This document shows positions 1 through 9,144 of a stretch of 64,000 nt of DNA, piece by piece (within the stretch, counting starts at the first letter, position 1; the number at the start of each line of letters is the position of its first letter). The notes beneath the pieces are model-generated. The model did no database searches, was not told where the DNA came from, and saw only the letters and a list, made by a program, of their open reading frames with translations. Made by a program: the position numbers and the translations under genes. This DNA is from Halarcobacter ebronensis (GTDB taxonomy: Bacteria > Campylobacterota > Campylobacteria > Campylobacterales > Arcobacteraceae): positions 1,116,001 to 1,180,000 of the forward strand of contig NZ_CP053836.1 in NCBI RefSeq assembly GCF_013201825.1, in the 5' to 3' direction.

Positions 1-918
1 ATAAGCTTTTAAGTCATTAATAAATTCATTTACCAAATAATAGTTACTTATTTTTTTACTTTCTAAAATCTCAATTGTAAGATAGTGTCCTATATCATCG
101 TTTCTTAAATTCTCAATTATCAAATTTTTCATTGTGGGGTTTAAAATATCTGTATAGTCTAAATTGATGCTAACTGATATTTTATATAATTTAATATACT
201 CTATGACCTTTAGAATCAAAAGCTCCATTAATTTATTAAAAAGTCTATATTTTCTAGCCTTTTCAATAAAAGCTTGAGGCATTATTATATTTCCCTCATT
301 GTCATATATTCTCATCAATGCTTCATATTTTGTAATTTGTTGAGTTTTATTATCCATTATTGGTTGAAAATATGGCTCAACTTTTTTCTCTTCAATATTT
401 CTATGTAGGGTTTTTACAAGCTCTTCATTTACAAGTTGATTTTTATATAGTTTTGCATCATAATACATAAAATGGATATAGTTCATTTTCGCATTGTGAA
501 GGGCTCTTTCTGCATAAACTAAAAGATCTTTATCTTCCCCTTTAGAACATCCAATGGTTATATCAATATCAATTGCTACTTTTGAATTTAATATTTTAAA
601 CTCAGAACCAACAATATTATCAAAAATAATATTTTTGACCTTTAAAATGTCTGTCTCAACTAAGTCATCATAAATAGTAATTGTAAACACATCAACATGG
701 GATTTTTTTATCTCAATACATGAGGGATTTTCTAAACAGTGATTAATATCACGCCTAATCTTATTTTTTAGTAATTTACATAGTTGAGAAAGTATATAAT
801 CACCATTTTTAAAACCATAAAAGGCGTTTATATCTTTCATATACAATATGTCAATTATAAATATCGTTTTTGTTTTATTTTTGTAAAAATATTTACAAAA
901 CGTTTGAAACAAGGACAT
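1..918 (-). CDS. GGDEF/EAL-domain protein, 3' end cut by the window edge
   Basis: The frame is open from an ATG at 918 to the window edge, giving 306 residues without a stop. An AAAAGG Shine-Dalgarno lies 9 bases upstream of the ATG. Residues about 20-165 look like a GGDEF domain, but the signature loop is degenerate: HVDVF stands where GGDEF is expected, so diguanylate cyclase activity is unlikely. From about residue 185 an EAL phosphodiesterase domain begins (PYFQPIMD, then YEALMR with the metal-binding Glu). The sequence ends inside the EAL domain, so the remaining catalytic residues cannot be checked. No membrane segment or sensor domain precedes it, so it is probably a soluble c-di-GMP turnover or binding protein. 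The EAL assignment is firm; activity is an inference. Confidence 0.8.
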   Translation of the reverse strand, partial: MSLFQTFCKYFYKNKTKTIFIIDILYMKDINAFYGFKNGDYILSQLCKLLKNKIRRDINHCLENPSCIEIKKSHVDVFTITIYDDLVETDILKVKNIIFDNIVGSEFKILNSKVAIDIDITIGCSKGEDKDLLVYAERALHNAKMNYIHFMYYDAKLYKNQLVNEELVKTLHRNIEEKKVEPYFQPIMDNKTQQITKYEALMRIYDNEGNIIMPQAFIEKARKYRLFNKLMELLILKVIEYIKLYKISVSINLDYTDILNPTMKNLIIENLRNDDIGHYLTIEILESKKISNYYLVNEFINDLKAY

Positions 919-1388
919 CTTTTACCTTTTTAAAGCAATAAATTCAGTATAAGTTATTTAATCTTAAGAAATGTATATATATATTAAAGAAATCTTAAAA
1001 AATTTAGAAAAAAATCAAAAAAAATTTAACTTAGTATACAAATTGTATAAAAAAATTTCTTTTAAAGATTTTTAGATAAAATTAATCCTATTTTTAAAAG
1101 GATTGACTTTGGAAGAATCAATAAAATTCTTTTTTTATTGTACAATCTTTATATAAATATAAAAATTGATTTTTTGCAAAAAGAATAATAGCTAAATTTG
1201 AGTTAAATTTATTATAGTTAATTTTTATTATTTTATGATTGTTAGAGTGTATAAATATTTTTTATATAACTAATAACATTATTTTATTAACTAATCTATT
1301 AATAAGATATTTTTTATAAAGCTTGATAAAAATTTTTTAGAAAAAATCATTTAAATATTTTAAAAATAATTTTTTTATAAGGGTTTCT
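919..1388. other. AT-rich 470-bp intergenic region with two short palindromes
   Basis: This gap separates the divergent GGDEF/EAL and DedA genes. I see no convincing gene. It holds the perfect palindrome TATACAA-A-TTGTATA at 1035-1049 and ATTGTACAAT at 1137-1146, which resemble the TTGTACA elements upstream of acnB. A short frame from the TTG at about 1110 follows an AAAAGG but ends after about 15 codons and has no recognisable content. The two divergent promoters presumably lie here. Confidence 0.6.
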
Positions 1389-1925
1389 TTGGAAGATATA
1401 ATTAAAGACTGGGGTTATTTAGCTCTATTTTTATATTCATTTGGTGGTGGTTTTGTTGGACTTGTAGTTGCAAGTGTACTCTCTTTTACAGGGACAGGAG
1501 ATTTGAATTTATATATTTGTATGTTGGTGGCTGGAACTTCAAATTTCATAGGGGATCAATTTCTTTTTTATATGGCAAGAACAAATAAAAAGTATGCAAA
1601 AGAGACTATGAAAAAATATGGAAGGAAAGTGGCTTTAGCTCATCTTTGGATGAGAAAATATGGTTCACCTGTTGTTTTTATTCAAAAATATATTTATGGG
1701 ATTAAAACTTTAATACCTTTAGCAATGGGGTTAACAAAATACTCATTTAAAAAATTTACAATTTACAATGCAATTGCGGCAGCACTTTGGGCAGTAGTTG
1801 TTGGATATGCTAGTTATATTTTAGGTGAAGCGATTCTAACATACGCAGATGAGTACAAATATTATGGAGTTGCAATTATTCTACTTATAGTTTTTACTGT
1901 CTCATATTATTTAAGGAAAATTTAG
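1389..1925 (+). CDS. DedA/VTT-family inner-membrane protein
   Basis: The 178-residue protein has the DedA (SNARE-associated/VTT) layout: an N-terminal hydrophobic segment with glycine-rich stretch (GGGFVGLVVAS, about 19-30), a re-entrant-like region near residues 45-60, a basic middle segment, and GxKTLIPLAMG (about 104-113) before two C-terminal membrane helices. DedA proteins are linked to lipid-carrier flipping and membrane homeostasis. It starts at a TTG preceded by AAGGG. The stop is one base before the start of the downstream helicase gene, so the two are probably co-transcribed. The family is clear; the transported lipid is unknown. Confidence 0.85.
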   Translation: MEDIIKDWGYLALFLYSFGGGFVGLVVASVLSFTGTGDLNLYICMLVAGTSNFIGDQFLFYMARTNKKYAKETMKKYGRKVALAHLWMRKYGSPVVFIQKYIYGIKTLIPLAMGLTKYSFKKFTIYNAIAAALWAVVVGYASYILGEAILTYADEYKYYGVAIILLIVFTVSYYLRKI

Positions 1926-1926
1926 T

Positions 1927-3294
1927 TTGCAATTTAGTAGTTTAGAAATAAAAAAAGAGATTTTAGAGGCTTTAGATACTTTAGAATATAAAAATATGAC
2001 AAAGGTTCAAGATTTAAGTTTACTACATACTTTAGAGAAAAAAGATGTAATTGTTCAATCAAAAACAGGTTCAGGTAAAACTTTGGCATTTGCAATTCCT
2101 GTTGTAAATCTTCTTGATATAAAAAAATATAGAATTCAAACTCTAATTTTAGCTCCAACAAGGGAGTTAGCAAATCAAATAGCCGATGAGATAAAAAAAA
2201 TTTGTAGGTTTATTCCAAATATAAAAGTATTAACCCTTTGTGGAGGTGTTCCTTTTAAACCCCAAGTGGCTTCACTTGAACATGGTGCACATATTGTTGT
2301 AGGAACTGTTGGAAGGGTTATGCAACATATTTATGAAACAAAAATTGATCTATCTTCTATAGAAAATTTTGTTTTGGATGAAGCAGATAAGATGCTAGAT
2401 ATGGGTTTTTATGAAGATATTCTAAAAATAGTTGAAGTTTTGCCAAAACAAAGACAAACTATGCTTTTTTCTGCAACCTATGAAGAGAATATTAAAGAAC
2501 TTGCAAATAGTGTTTTAACAAATCCACTTTATATAAAAAATGAAGAAGTTCATAAACAAGATTCAATAGAACAAAAGTTTTATAAAGTAGAAGAGAGTAG
2601 TAAATTAGAATCTCTTTTAAGATTGATTTCATACTATAAGATGGAGTCTATTTTGATATTTTGCAGTACAAAAGTGATGTGTAATGAACTTGCTGATGAC
2701 TTAAGTGATGCTGGAGTTGATACTCTGCTTTTACACTCTGATTTAGACCAAAAACAAAGAGATGAAACTGTTGTTTTGTTTTCAAATGGCTCATATCCAA
2801 TTTTAATTGCAACTGATATAGTTTCAAGGGGTATTGATATTACAGATATAAAATATGTAATAAATTACAATATTCCAAAAGATGAAACTATCTATACTCA
2901 TAGAATTGGAAGAACAGCAAGGGGAGAAGCAAATGGAGTTTCAATAACCCTTTACAGTGAAGAGGAAAATTATAAAGTAAAACCAATAAAAGAAAAATTT
3001 TCAGATATTGAGTTTAATGATATTTACAATTTAGAAGTTGATAAAATCTCTTTGCCAAAACCAGTTTTTAGAACAATGATGATATTAGGTGGGAAAAAAC
3101 AGAAACTAAGAGCAGGGGATATTTTAGGTTCACTAACAGCAGATATTGGTTTAAAAAAAGAGGATGTTGGAAAAATAAATATTTTGGATTTTGTATCTTA
3201 TGTGGCAATAAAAAGTGAAGTTTTTGAAGCAACTTTTAATAAATTACAAAAAAGAAAAATAAAAGGAAAGTATTTTAAACTCTATGAAAAATAG
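1927..3294 (+). CDS. dbpA: DEAD-box RNA helicase, DbpA type
   Basis: The protein has 455 residues with all helicase motifs: Walker A SKTGSGKT at 45-52, PTRELANQ near 77-84, DEAD at 151-154, SAT at 182-184, and HRIGRTARG at 325-333. The last 75 residues form a DbpA-type RNA-binding domain. In DbpA this domain recognises helix 92 of 23S rRNA and directs the helicase to assembling 50S subunits. The start is TTG, one base after the DedA stop, with its Shine-Dalgarno inside the upstream gene. The C-terminal domain separates it from RhlE or CsdA homologues. A role in ribosome assembly is inferred from the family. Confidence 0.88.
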   Translation: MQFSSLEIKKEILEALDTLEYKNMTKVQDLSLLHTLEKKDVIVQSKTGSGKTLAFAIPVVNLLDIKKYRIQTLILAPTRELANQIADEIKKICRFIPNIKVLTLCGGVPFKPQVASLEHGAHIVVGTVGRVMQHIYETKIDLSSIENFVLDEADKMLDMGFYEDILKIVEVLPKQRQTMLFSATYEENIKELANSVLTNPLYIKNEEVHKQDSIEQKFYKVEESSKLESLLRLISYYKMESILIFCSTKVMCNELADDLSDAGVDTLLLHSDLDQKQRDETVVLFSNGSYPILIATDIVSRGIDITDIKYVINYNIPKDETIYTHRIGRTARGEANGVSITLYSEEENYKVKPIKEKFSDIEFNDIYNLEVDKISLPKPVFRTMMILGGKKQKLRAGDILGSLTADIGLKKEDVGKINILDFVSYVAIKSEVFEATFNKLQKRKIKGKYFKLYEK

Positions 3295-3337
3295 TTATGT
3301 TAAAATCACCACTTTATTTTAAAAAATAGGAGAAATT

Positions 3338-3619
3338 ATGGCAAGAGCTGCTGCAAGACACCTTTTAGTTCCAACTGTTGAACAATGTAATGAACTAAAA
3401 ACAAGAATCGAAAATGGTGAAAAATTTGAAGATTTAGCAAAAGAGTATTCACAATGCCCATCAGGAATGAATGGTGGAGATTTAGGTGTATTTCACAAAG
3501 GTGAAATGGTTCCTGAGTTTGATACAGTAGTATTTAATGAAGCAATAAATACTGTACATGGACCAGTTAAAACACAATTTGGTTATCACCTATTAGAGAC
3601 TACTTACAGAGAAGACTAA
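3338..3619 (+). CDS. Parvulin-type peptidyl-prolyl isomerase (PpiC-like)
   Basis: This is a single-domain 93-residue parvulin. It carries ARHLLV at the start, FEDLAKEYSQCPSG, GGDLGVF, GEMVPEFD and the terminal QFGYHLL, all in the order expected for the rotamase fold. There is no signal peptide, so it acts in the cytoplasm, unlike SurA or PpiD. It follows dbpA by 43 bases with a good AGGAG site, and a strong terminator closes the unit directly after the stop. The length matches E. coli PpiC (about 93 residues). Confidence 0.9.
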   Translation: MARAAARHLLVPTVEQCNELKTRIENGEKFEDLAKEYSQCPSGMNGGDLGVFHKGEMVPEFDTVVFNEAINTVHGPVKTQFGYHLLETTYRED

Positions 3620-3646
3620 AAAACAGGGAAACTCCCTTGTTTTTTA
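3618..3646 (+). terminator. Intrinsic terminator after the parvulin gene
   Basis: The stop codon runs into AAAAACAGGGA-AAC-TCCCTTGTTTTTT. The stem pairs CAGGGA with TCCCTTG (one unpaired T) plus flanking A/T pairs, and is followed by a T run. It is A-rich upstream, so it may also work in reverse. Confidence 0.8.
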
Positions 3647-3742
3647 ATAAACTAAACATTCTTATATAATAATCTAACTAATTTATAACTTTTATTAACC
3701 TTTTAAAAAAATCATTTATAATTATTCTTTTAGGAGGAAATT

Positions 3743-4123
3743 ATGAAAATAATAATAACAATATTTTTATTAGCAAGTTCAATTTTTGCAAGTGGAATAA
3801 ATTTTGAAAAGAGTTTAGATATTGCAAAAGAAAAAGCTTTAACACAAAACAAAAAAATTATGATAATGTACTCAACTCCAACTTGTCCTGAGTGTAACTA
3901 CATGAAGAAAAAAGTTTTTAAAGATAAAAATATTATCTCTTATTTAAACAACAACTATATTTCAGTTGTTATGGATATAAATGAAGATAAAGATAAACTT
4001 CCTTTTGATTTTATTGGTATACCAACTTTTTATTTTACAGATAAAAATATGAATTTATTGGCAAAAAAAATAGGTGGTTCGAGAGAAGATGAGTTTTTAG
4101 AAACTATAAAAAGTGTAAAATAG
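3743..4123 (+). CDS. Exported thioredoxin-fold protein (CPEC active site)
   Basis: The 126-residue protein begins with a signal peptide (MKIIITIFLLASSIFA, cleavage after about residue 16). It carries a thioredoxin-like redox motif C48-P-E-C51 within STPTCPECNYM, and the cis-proline loop GIPTFYF about 40 residues later. The best fit is the thioredoxin_7/SoxW-like group of periplasmic thiol-disulphide proteins. AGGAGG precedes the ATG. It lies 8 bases before the pentapeptide-repeat gene, also exported, so the two probably share a transcript. The substrate is unknown. Confidence 0.8.
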   Translation: MKIIITIFLLASSIFASGINFEKSLDIAKEKALTQNKKIMIMYSTPTCPECNYMKKKVFKDKNIISYLNNNYISVVMDINEDKDKLPFDFIGIPTFYFTDKNMNLLAKKIGGSREDEFLETIKSVK

Positions 4124-4131
4124 GAGAAAAA

Positions 4132-4725
4132 ATGAAAACCATATTAGTTCTGTTTTTTTTAATCTCATCACTTTTTGCCTATAACCAAAAAGATTTAGAT
4201 AAGTTTCTAAATACAAAGGTGTGTCAAAATTGTGATTTGTCAAATGCAAATTTAAGTGGCAAAGAGTTTCAAAATTCTGATTTAAGTGGGACAAATTTGA
4301 GTGGAGCAAACCTTAGTAAAAGCGATTTTTTAAAATCAAATCTTTGGGGTGCAAATCTTACAAATGCAAATTTAAGTGATACAAATTTAAGAGCTTCAAA
4401 CCTTTCAGCAGTTGAGTTTAAAAATGTAAATTGTAATAATACAACACTAAAAGGAGCAAATCTTTCAAATGCCTCTTTGTCAAATATAAAATGTAAAAAC
4501 CTTTCACTTTGGGGAGCAACCTTTTTGGATACAACTTTAGAAGAGGTTGATTTTTCAAAAGCAGGAGCAGCCTATGCAAATTTCAATGGTGTAGATTTTT
4601 CTAAAACAGTTTTAGAAGGCGGTATATTTTGGAATGCAAAATTTATAAATTCAACTTTTACAAAAACTCAGTGCAAGTATCTAAAAACTGAAGAGGCTAT
4701 TTTAGATGGAGCAGAGTGCAATTAA
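4132..4725 (+). CDS. Exported pentapeptide-repeat protein
   Basis: A signal peptide (MKTILVLFFLISSLFA) is followed by about 180 residues of pentapeptide repeats of the A(N/D)LSx type, for example LSNANLSGK, LSGTNLSGAN and LWGANLTNAN, predicting a right-handed quadrilateral beta-helix. Five or more cysteines are spread through it, including CQNC near the N-terminus. It follows the thioredoxin-fold gene closely, which suggests that the cysteines may be redox-handled by that neighbour (inference). The 3' end overlaps the convergent minus-strand gene by four bases. The molecular role is unknown. Confidence 0.85.
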   Translation: MKTILVLFFLISSLFAYNQKDLDKFLNTKVCQNCDLSNANLSGKEFQNSDLSGTNLSGANLSKSDFLKSNLWGANLTNANLSDTNLRASNLSAVEFKNVNCNNTTLKGANLSNASLSNIKCKNLSLWGATFLDTTLEEVDFSKAGAAYANFNGVDFSKTVLEGGIFWNAKFINSTFTKTQCKYLKTEEAILDGAECN

Positions 4726-5081
4726 GCACTCTCAACCTCTTCATCCCAAAGAATTGTAACTCCATACTCTTCATTTGGAACCACGTATTTATAATACTCT
4801 TTACTTCCTTTTCTTCCGTGCAGTCTAACTTTTGTTTGTCCTTCACTTAAAAGTCTTCTCATCTCATTTTCAGAAAAACTTCTTTTGTTCCATCTTAAAA
4901 AAGCGTTTGAATAAACTCTAAAGGTACATGTTGAATCTGAAGTAAAAACATATTGTTCACTCTCGTCATACTCTTTTTTTGCATTTTCACAACTATAAAG
5001 TTTTATCTCTTTTGCATTTGTAATAAATTTTTTTGAGATTACAGCTCCGTTACAGTAGGGGCATTTGCCTAAAATTGACAT
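4722..5081 (-). CDS. Small zinc-ribbon protein with topoisomerase C-terminal-like repeat
   Basis: A 119-residue soluble protein. CPYCNGAV at 7-14 and a Cys about residue 30 (YSCENAKK), followed by a FRVYSNAFLRWNKRSFS-like segment, resemble the zinc-binding C-terminal repeats of topoisomerase III. No catalytic toprim or nuclease part is present. A strong AAGGAG lies 9 bases before the ATG, inside an inverted repeat (5081-5113). I do not recognise a specific function; a nucleic-acid-binding role is a guess from the zinc ribbon. Confidence 0.6.
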   Translation of the reverse strand: MSILGKCPYCNGAVISKKFITNAKEIKLYSCENAKKEYDESEQYVFTSDSTCTFRVYSNAFLRWNKRSFSENEMRRLLSEGQTKVRLHGRKGSKEYYKYVVPNEEYGVTILWDEEVESA

Positions 5082-5113
5082 TGTTAAGACTCCTTTTATT
5101 GGAATCTTAACAA
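5081..5113 (-). promoter_or_regulatory. Leader hairpin that places the Shine-Dalgarno in its loop
   Basis: TTGTTAAGA at 5081-5089 and TCTTAACAA at 5105-5113 are perfect 9-base inverted arms. On the minus strand one arm starts at the ATG of the zinc-ribbon gene and the loop holds the AAGGAG site. Read on the plus strand the same element is followed by a T run, so it could instead be the terminator for the pentapeptide-repeat transcript. Either reading is possible. Confidence 0.45.
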
Positions 5114-5153
5114 GTTTTTTTAAATGGGTTTAAAAATATTTCAATTTGTAAGA

Positions 5154-6530
5154 TTAAGATTTTTTGTTTTCAAAAATTCTTTCAGTAAACTCTGCAAATT
5201 TACCCCTTACAGCTTTTTCAAGCTCAATTGCAAACATATTTATTTCAGGATGTTTTTCTCTAGTTTGTTTTAATAGCGTTGTAAGACCATTGTTATATTT
5301 ATTTAAATAAAGATTATCTATTTGTCTATTTGATCCAATAACAACTGCCATGCAGGTTTCATCAAGTCTACTTAAAATAAGTTGAGTAGTTTTTTCACTT
5401 GAATTTTGCCACTCATCCATAATAACTATTGCTTCAGATAGAGTTCTTCCTCTTGCTTCCCCTGGCCATAAAGTCTCAATACAGTATCTTGAAGTCAGCT
5501 CAGAGATTTTTGACTCAATTGACTCTTTGTTCTCTCTATTTTCACTCTTTTTTAGATACTTTTTAGCAATAAACTCTAAAGTATCTTGTAAAGCCATATT
5601 ATAGATTCTAAATTTTTCATCATTTCCAGCTAAGAAACCAACTTCTGCCCCTTTGTCAAGGGATTCAATAGAGTTTCTAACATATACGATTTTATCATAG
5701 TGTCCAAGGTCAATTAGTCTCATAGCACTAACTATTGACATCAAAGTTTTTCCTGAACCAGCTTTTGCATCAATTACAAGCAAATCAAACATATCTGTTA
5801 AAATTGCTTTCATAAAGAGTTTTTGTTTTAGATTAACTGGTCGCACTTGTAATGTTTTAAAATCTGAATCATCTAAAACATTTATTCTTTCATTTACTAC
5901 TATTGCATATGCAGTATTCCCATCGGAACTTTCAAAAGCATAACAGAAGTTTTCATTTTGATACTCTTCATCAATCTTTTTTATATCACTGCCTTCTAAA
6001 GAGTTAAACAAAGAGGAATCTAAACTCATATGTTTTACAAATTCAAAAGTTGGAACTGTTGATTTATCATCGTGCAGTGTTTCAGCTTTTATCCCTTTAA
6101 ACAGAGCAAAAGTTCTAGCATATACATCTAAAGATAAAAATACTGTTTGGGCTCCTTTGTAATAATCTTGTGCAATTGCAGCAACTTCAATTATTCTTTT
6201 GTCATTGCTTTCACTTAAGTGAACTTGCTCAATCTCTGATTCATACTTATCTTTTGAAATAATATGAAGATTAAGCTCTTCGTTAAAAAGTTTCACAACT
6301 TTAAAGCCAATTTTATAGTCAACCTCTTTGATTTTCATCTTTGCTAAAAGTCGTGCAAATTCTCTTGAATAGTAACCTAACTCATTTGGCAGTTTTTTCT
6401 TATCCTCTAGTTCTATTAAAACTGTCTCTGGAACGACAATATTGTTAGTTTTGTTGTCAGATAATCTACTTAAGTTTTGTACGTTTTGTAAGATGATATT
6501 TGTGTCAATAACATAAATTTTTTCTTTCAT
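5154..6530 (-). CDS. PIN-PhoH family ATPase (PhoH2 type)
   Basis: The 458-residue protein joins an N-terminal PIN domain (VIDTNIILQN at 7-16, acidic E40 and a C-terminal SLD near 133-135) to a PhoH P-loop ATPase. Walker A AKAGSGKT is at 255-262 and Walker B IVIMDE at 368-373. PhoH2 proteins couple PIN-type RNA cleavage to ATP-driven unwinding. The length fits the family. It stands alone, divergent from the methyltransferase gene at 6670. RNA processing or decay is the family role; targets are unknown. Confidence 0.88.
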   Translation of the reverse strand: MKEKIYVIDTNIILQNVQNLSRLSDNKTNNIVVPETVLIELEDKKKLPNELGYYSREFARLLAKMKIKEVDYKIGFKVVKLFNEELNLHIISKDKYESEIEQVHLSESNDKRIIEVAAIAQDYYKGAQTVFLSLDVYARTFALFKGIKAETLHDDKSTVPTFEFVKHMSLDSSLFNSLEGSDIKKIDEEYQNENFCYAFESSDGNTAYAIVVNERINVLDDSDFKTLQVRPVNLKQKLFMKAILTDMFDLLVIDAKAGSGKTLMSIVSAMRLIDLGHYDKIVYVRNSIESLDKGAEVGFLAGNDEKFRIYNMALQDTLEFIAKKYLKKSENRENKESIESKISELTSRYCIETLWPGEARGRTLSEAIVIMDEWQNSSEKTTQLILSRLDETCMAVVIGSNRQIDNLYLNKYNNGLTTLLKQTREKHPEINMFAIELEKAVRGKFAEFTERIFENKKS

Positions 6531-6669
6531 GGAATTAATTATAACATTAAAACTTAATAATCATATTATGACTATGTATATTTTTTGTAATCAATATTTG
6601 ATAGGCTACAAAAGTAAATTATGTTTGGATTTTTTTGGTTATAATTCCACTAAAAAGATATGAGATTTT

Positions 6670-7596
6670 ATGAAAAGATTTACAACAGAAGATATTTATC
6701 AAATATATTTATATTTAAAAAAAGAGTTAAACAGTAAAAAGAGTGCTTCAATTGAAGTTTTAAATCCAGCTTTTGTCAAACCACATTATTCAGGGGAGTT
6801 TGTAAATCTTGATACTTTGGAGTATAGATATAGAAATTACAGAGTTTGGAGTGATTTAGCACAAAAACTTTTTTGTAGAATATCTGAAATAAAAGAGTTG
6901 TCAAAACATACAATTCTAATAGTTTTTGAAAAGTTAGATGATAAAGACTCTTTTCATAAAACAGAAAATAATCAAGAGAAATATGGTAGCTCTTCAATCT
7001 TTAACAGAATTGATAAAAATGAAGAACCAGAGATTCTGCTTAGTTATTTAGAAGCCTTAAATAGTGTTGATTTAAAAAAAAGAAAAAGAGTTTTAAATCT
7101 TGGAGTAAACAGTGCTGATGAGTTTAAAATAATAAAAAAATATTTTGAGACCTTTTGCCAAATAGAGTTTGTGGGAATTGATTATTGTGTTTCGGCAATA
7201 AATGAAGCAAAAAAGTATTTTATTGAAGATAAAAATTGTACTTTTTATGCACAAGATATAAATAGTTTAGATGAACTAAATTTAGGTGAATTTGATTTGA
7301 TAATCTCAATTGGAACACTTCAAAGTTCAAATTTAGAATTTAATACACTGTTTATGCATATAGTTCAAAACTATTTGAAAAAAGATGGAGCAATGATATT
7401 AGGGTTTCCAAATTGTCGATGGATTGATGGAGAGATTGTTTATGGAGCAAGAGTTCCAAACTATAACTATAGTGAACTATCAACTCTATTTAAAGATGCA
7501 GTTTTTTGCAAGAAGTATTTGCAACAAAAAAAATTTAGAGTAACTTTAACAGGAAAGTACTATATTTTTTTAACTGCTACTTCAATTAAGAAGTAA
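6670..7596 (+). CDS. SAM-dependent methyltransferase, class I
   Basis: The 308-residue protein has an N-terminal region of about 135 residues without a recognised fold, then a Rossmann methyltransferase core. The core shows VLNLGVNSADE at 141-151 as a degenerate motif I, FVGIDYCVSAINEAKKYF as the motif II acidic region, and FDLIISIGTLQS as motif IV. Motif I lacks the full GxGxG. It is 11-23 bases ahead of mltB on the same strand. The substrate cannot be read from the sequence; small-molecule and RNA targets are both possible. Confidence 0.7.
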   Translation: MKRFTTEDIYQIYLYLKKELNSKKSASIEVLNPAFVKPHYSGEFVNLDTLEYRYRNYRVWSDLAQKLFCRISEIKELSKHTILIVFEKLDDKDSFHKTENNQEKYGSSSIFNRIDKNEEPEILLSYLEALNSVDLKKRKRVLNLGVNSADEFKIIKKYFETFCQIEFVGIDYCVSAINEAKKYFIEDKNCTFYAQDINSLDELNLGEFDLIISIGTLQSSNLEFNTLFMHIVQNYLKKDGAMILGFPNCRWIDGEIVYGARVPNYNYSELSTLFKDAVFCKKYLQQKKFRVTLTGKYYIFLTATSIKK

Positions 7597-7619
7597 TAGA
7601 ATTTCACATGGATTATTTA

Positions 7620-8645
7620 ATGAAAAAGATTTTTTTAAAACTATTTTTAATACCAATATTATCAACTTCTATTTTTGCAAACAATATAAAAGACTATACA
7701 AAAAACTCTGAAGTACAAGAGTTTATAAATGAATTGGTAGAAAGCTATAAATTTGAGAAGGAAAAATTAGCCAAACTCTTTTCAAAAGTTAAAACTCAAG
7801 AGAAAGTTTTGAAGTATTACTTTCCAACAAAAGAGATAAAAACCAATGAAGATTTAAGAAAACTAAAAAAAACAAGATATGGTACTTGGGATGATTATGA
7901 AGAGCGTTTTATAGGAGATGAACGGGCAAAAAGTGGAGCTTTATTTATGAAAAAACATAAAAAAGAGCTTTTAAAAGCCTACAAAAAGTATGGAGTTCAA
8001 CCTGAATATATAACAGCAATTATAGGAATTGAGAGTCAATATGGCAAACATACAGGAGCATATCCTGTTTTTGATACTTTAACAACACTAGCTTTTGAAA
8101 AAAATAGTAGAAATAAGTTTTTTAAGTCTGAGTTAAAAGAGTTTTTATTACATACAAAAAGAAATGATTTTAATCCAAGGGAAATAAAAGGCTCTTATGC
8201 TGGAGCAACTGGAATGGTACAATTTATGCCAAGCAATTTAAAAAAAGTGGCAGTTGATTTTAACAATGATGGTAAAGTTGATTTGAATAATGAAGCTGAT
8301 GCCATAGGAAGTGTGGCAAACTACTTTTATATTTCTGGTTGGGACAAAAAAATACCTGTTGCAACAAGAGTTAGTTATCAAGGTAAAAGATTTGAAAAAT
8401 TTCAAACAGGATTTAAGTATAAATATGAGCGAATTGAACTTGTTGGAATCAAACCAAGAAGTAAAAATTTCCATTATCCTAATAAAGTTCACCTAGTAAG
8501 ATTGGATAGAATAAAATATGATGAACTTTGGTATGGTACAAAAAATTTCTATGTTATAGGAACTTATAATAGAAGTACTTACTATGCTATGGCAGTTTAT
8601 CAATTGGCTAAAAAGATAAAAAGTGAATATAAAAAACTAATATAG
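7620..8645 (+). CDS. mltB: Lytic murein transglycosylase B
   Basis: The protein matches MltB. The catalytic Glu sits in IIGIESQYGKHTGAYP and the family block GSYAGATGMVQFMPSN follows, with an EF-hand-like DFNNDGKVDLNNEADA between. I chose the ATG at 7620, giving 341 residues, because MKKIFLKLFLIPILSTSIFA makes a typical signal peptide and GGAT is correctly spaced. The in-frame ATG at 7608 would add four residues before it. No lipobox cysteine is seen, so it is probably a soluble or peripherally bound periplasmic form. The enzyme cleaves peptidoglycan glycan strands to 1,6-anhydro ends. Confidence 0.87.
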   Translation: MKKIFLKLFLIPILSTSIFANNIKDYTKNSEVQEFINELVESYKFEKEKLAKLFSKVKTQEKVLKYYFPTKEIKTNEDLRKLKKTRYGTWDDYEERFIGDERAKSGALFMKKHKKELLKAYKKYGVQPEYITAIIGIESQYGKHTGAYPVFDTLTTLAFEKNSRNKFFKSELKEFLLHTKRNDFNPREIKGSYAGATGMVQFMPSNLKKVAVDFNNDGKVDLNNEADAIGSVANYFYISGWDKKIPVATRVSYQGKRFEKFQTGFKYKYERIELVGIKPRSKNFHYPNKVHLVRLDRIKYDELWYGTKNFYVIGTYNRSTYYAMAVYQLAKKIKSEYKKLI

Positions 8646-8707
8646 TTCTAACTTACACAGAATCTACACACTTTTAAGATAAAATAATTTTATTTTATGG
8701 ATTAGAT

Positions 8708-9136
8708 ATGCAGAAGAAAAGAATCATTTCAACAGTAGTATTTTACTGTTTTTTAGTTGCAAGTGTTGCATCATTGGGCTCACTATTTTTTAGTGAATTT
8801 ATGGAGTTTATTCCATGTACTATGTGCTGGTATCAAAGAATTTTTATGTATCCTTTAGTTTTTATTTTTCTTACAAATTTATTAGAGAGTGATGAAAATA
8901 TTTTTAAATACGCGATTCCTTTGGCGTTGGTTGGGTTTGGTTTTGCTTTTTACCATAATCTTTTGATGTGGGGCATTATAAGTGAAGATATTGTTCCTTG
9001 TAAACATGGTGTTCCGTGCTCAACGGAATATATAGAGTATTTAGGGTTTATAAATATTCCATTTTTATCCCTTACCGCTTTTAGTTTAATCCTAGTTTTA
9101 TTACTTGTTGGACAAAATAGGGCAAAAAGATTTTAA
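8708..9136 (+). CDS. dsbB: Disulphide bond formation protein B
   Basis: A 142-residue membrane protein with four hydrophobic segments. It carries the first periplasmic pair C37-T-M-C40 (IPCTMCWYQR) and the second pair C98 and C104 (PCKHGVPC), as in DsbB, which reoxidises DsbA and passes electrons to quinone. It is slightly shorter than E. coli DsbB (176). The next gene, 8 bases downstream, is a thioredoxin-like lipoprotein, so this is an envelope thiol-redox operon. No DsbA is in the window. Confidence 0.9.
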   Translation: MQKKRIISTVVFYCFLVASVASLGSLFFSEFMEFIPCTMCWYQRIFMYPLVFIFLTNLLESDENIFKYAIPLALVGFGFAFYHNLLMWGIISEDIVPCKHGVPCSTEYIEYLGFINIPFLSLTAFSLILVLLLVGQNRAKRF

Positions 9137-9144
9137 GGAGATTT

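Noticed and set aside
1100-1160. Small gene after the AAAAGG at about 1096
   Set aside because: The frame ends after about 15 codons and has no recognisable content.
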